The notes under the pieces: model-generated
What the model saw: the letters and a program-made list of their open reading frames with translations, nothing else
Told to the model about the DNA's origin: nothing
Databases searched by the model: none
Translations under genes and position numbers: made by a program
Assembly: GCF_030518215.1 (NCBI RefSeq)
Contig: NZ_JAULRT010000035.1
Span: 492,833 to 556,832, forward strand
Source of the DNA: Gilvimarinus algae
GTDB taxonomy: Bacteria > Pseudomonadota > Gammaproteobacteria > Pseudomonadales > Cellvibrionaceae
Length of the DNA stretch: 64,000 nt
Direction: 5' to 3'
In this document: piece by piece, positions 63,901 to 64,000 of the stretch
How the letters are laid out: every line of letters begins with the position of its first letter
Numbering within the stretch: the stretch's first letter is position 1

Positions 63901-64000
63901 TTAATACGCCCACTCCTGACCATCGCGAATCATGGCATTTATGATGGTCAAAAACTTTCTCATCGCTGCGGTCAACGCCACTTTCTTATGTTTACCCTGC
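63901..64000 (-). mobile_element. 3' end of an IS110/IS1111-family transposase gene
   Basis: Minus-strand frame encoding the last 32 residues of a protein, stop TAA at 63901-63903; the rest lies outside the window. The sequence KHKKVALTAAMRKFLTIINAMIRDGQEW resembles the conserved C-terminal end of IS110-family transposases (K-KVALTACMRKLLTILNAMLRD type). The IS110 family has a DEDD catalytic domain and a C-terminal Ser, not visible here. The IS1111-attC subgroup is known to insert in attC sites. The IS edge lies between about 63871 and 63900. Confidence 0.75.

Noticed and set aside
63990..63996. GTTTACC as the right core of the attC site
   Set aside because: Does not fit GTTRRRY (T instead of purine) and lies inside the transposase codons.

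Overview
The window looks like a chromosomal segment of a marine, polysaccharide-using gammaproteobacterium, probably of the Cellvibrionales type. This rests on recognised gene orders (def-fmt-rsmB-trkA next to LysM/dprA; purE-tsaC-hemF-aroE; prlC-yheV; the Pseudomonas/Cellvibrio-style cox cluster) and on accessory traits: a GH95 fucosidase beside a TonB-dependent receptor, a Na+/sugar symporter operon, a proteobacterial sortase and an integron. Genus is not determined. No rRNA, tRNA or CRISPR array was seen.

Layout. 1-3814 (+): the end of an LpxL/HtrB-like acyltransferase, then an overlapping three-gene set (retropepsin-like lipoprotein, inactive transglutaminase fused to 7 TM helices, RimK-like ATP-grasp ligase). 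3806-6809 (-): AsmA-like protein, VOC protein, and a sortase with its adjacent LPSTAS-tagged substrate. 7187-12994 (-): trkH, trkA, rsmB, fmt, def. 13164-18640 (+): LysM protein, dprA, purE, tsaC, hemF, aroE. 18668-19512 (-): MazG-like and GFA proteins. 19765-26690: a redox/phosphatase island with a six-heme cytochrome, a di-heme lipoprotein and a PhoX-like lipoprotein carrying a collagen-like tract. 26861-27808: hpf and yjbQ. 27951-32111 (+): an oxidative aldose pathway unit (FadR-type regulator, aldose dehydrogenase, symporter, lactonase). 32282-43569: two c-di-GMP proteins, an M48 protease, two YbjQ proteins, gamma carbonic anhydrase, prlC-yheV, an unknown protein and a MATE exporter. 43962-52597 (+): a complete caa3-type cytochrome oxidase and heme A cluster. 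52733-58349 (+): GH95 and TonB-dependent receptor. 58655-58922: a non-coding, hairpin-rich unit with its own promoter-like and terminator-like ends. 59078-61813: acnA. 61847-64000: an integron.

The integron is the most distinctive part. An intI gene (-) has a LexA-box-like site in front of it. An attI-type core site GTTAGGC (63205) is followed by one AT-rich cassette whose gene ends directly at the matching attC core GCCTAAC (63860). The expected other half of that attC is missing; instead the minus strand codes for the C-terminus of an IS110/IS1111-family transposase. This fits an IS1111-attC-type insertion into the cassette recombination site.

Two other systems deserve attention: the two-gene sortase/substrate unit, which lacks the usual large VIT/vWA target protein, and the roughly 230-nt candidate RNA upstream of acnA.
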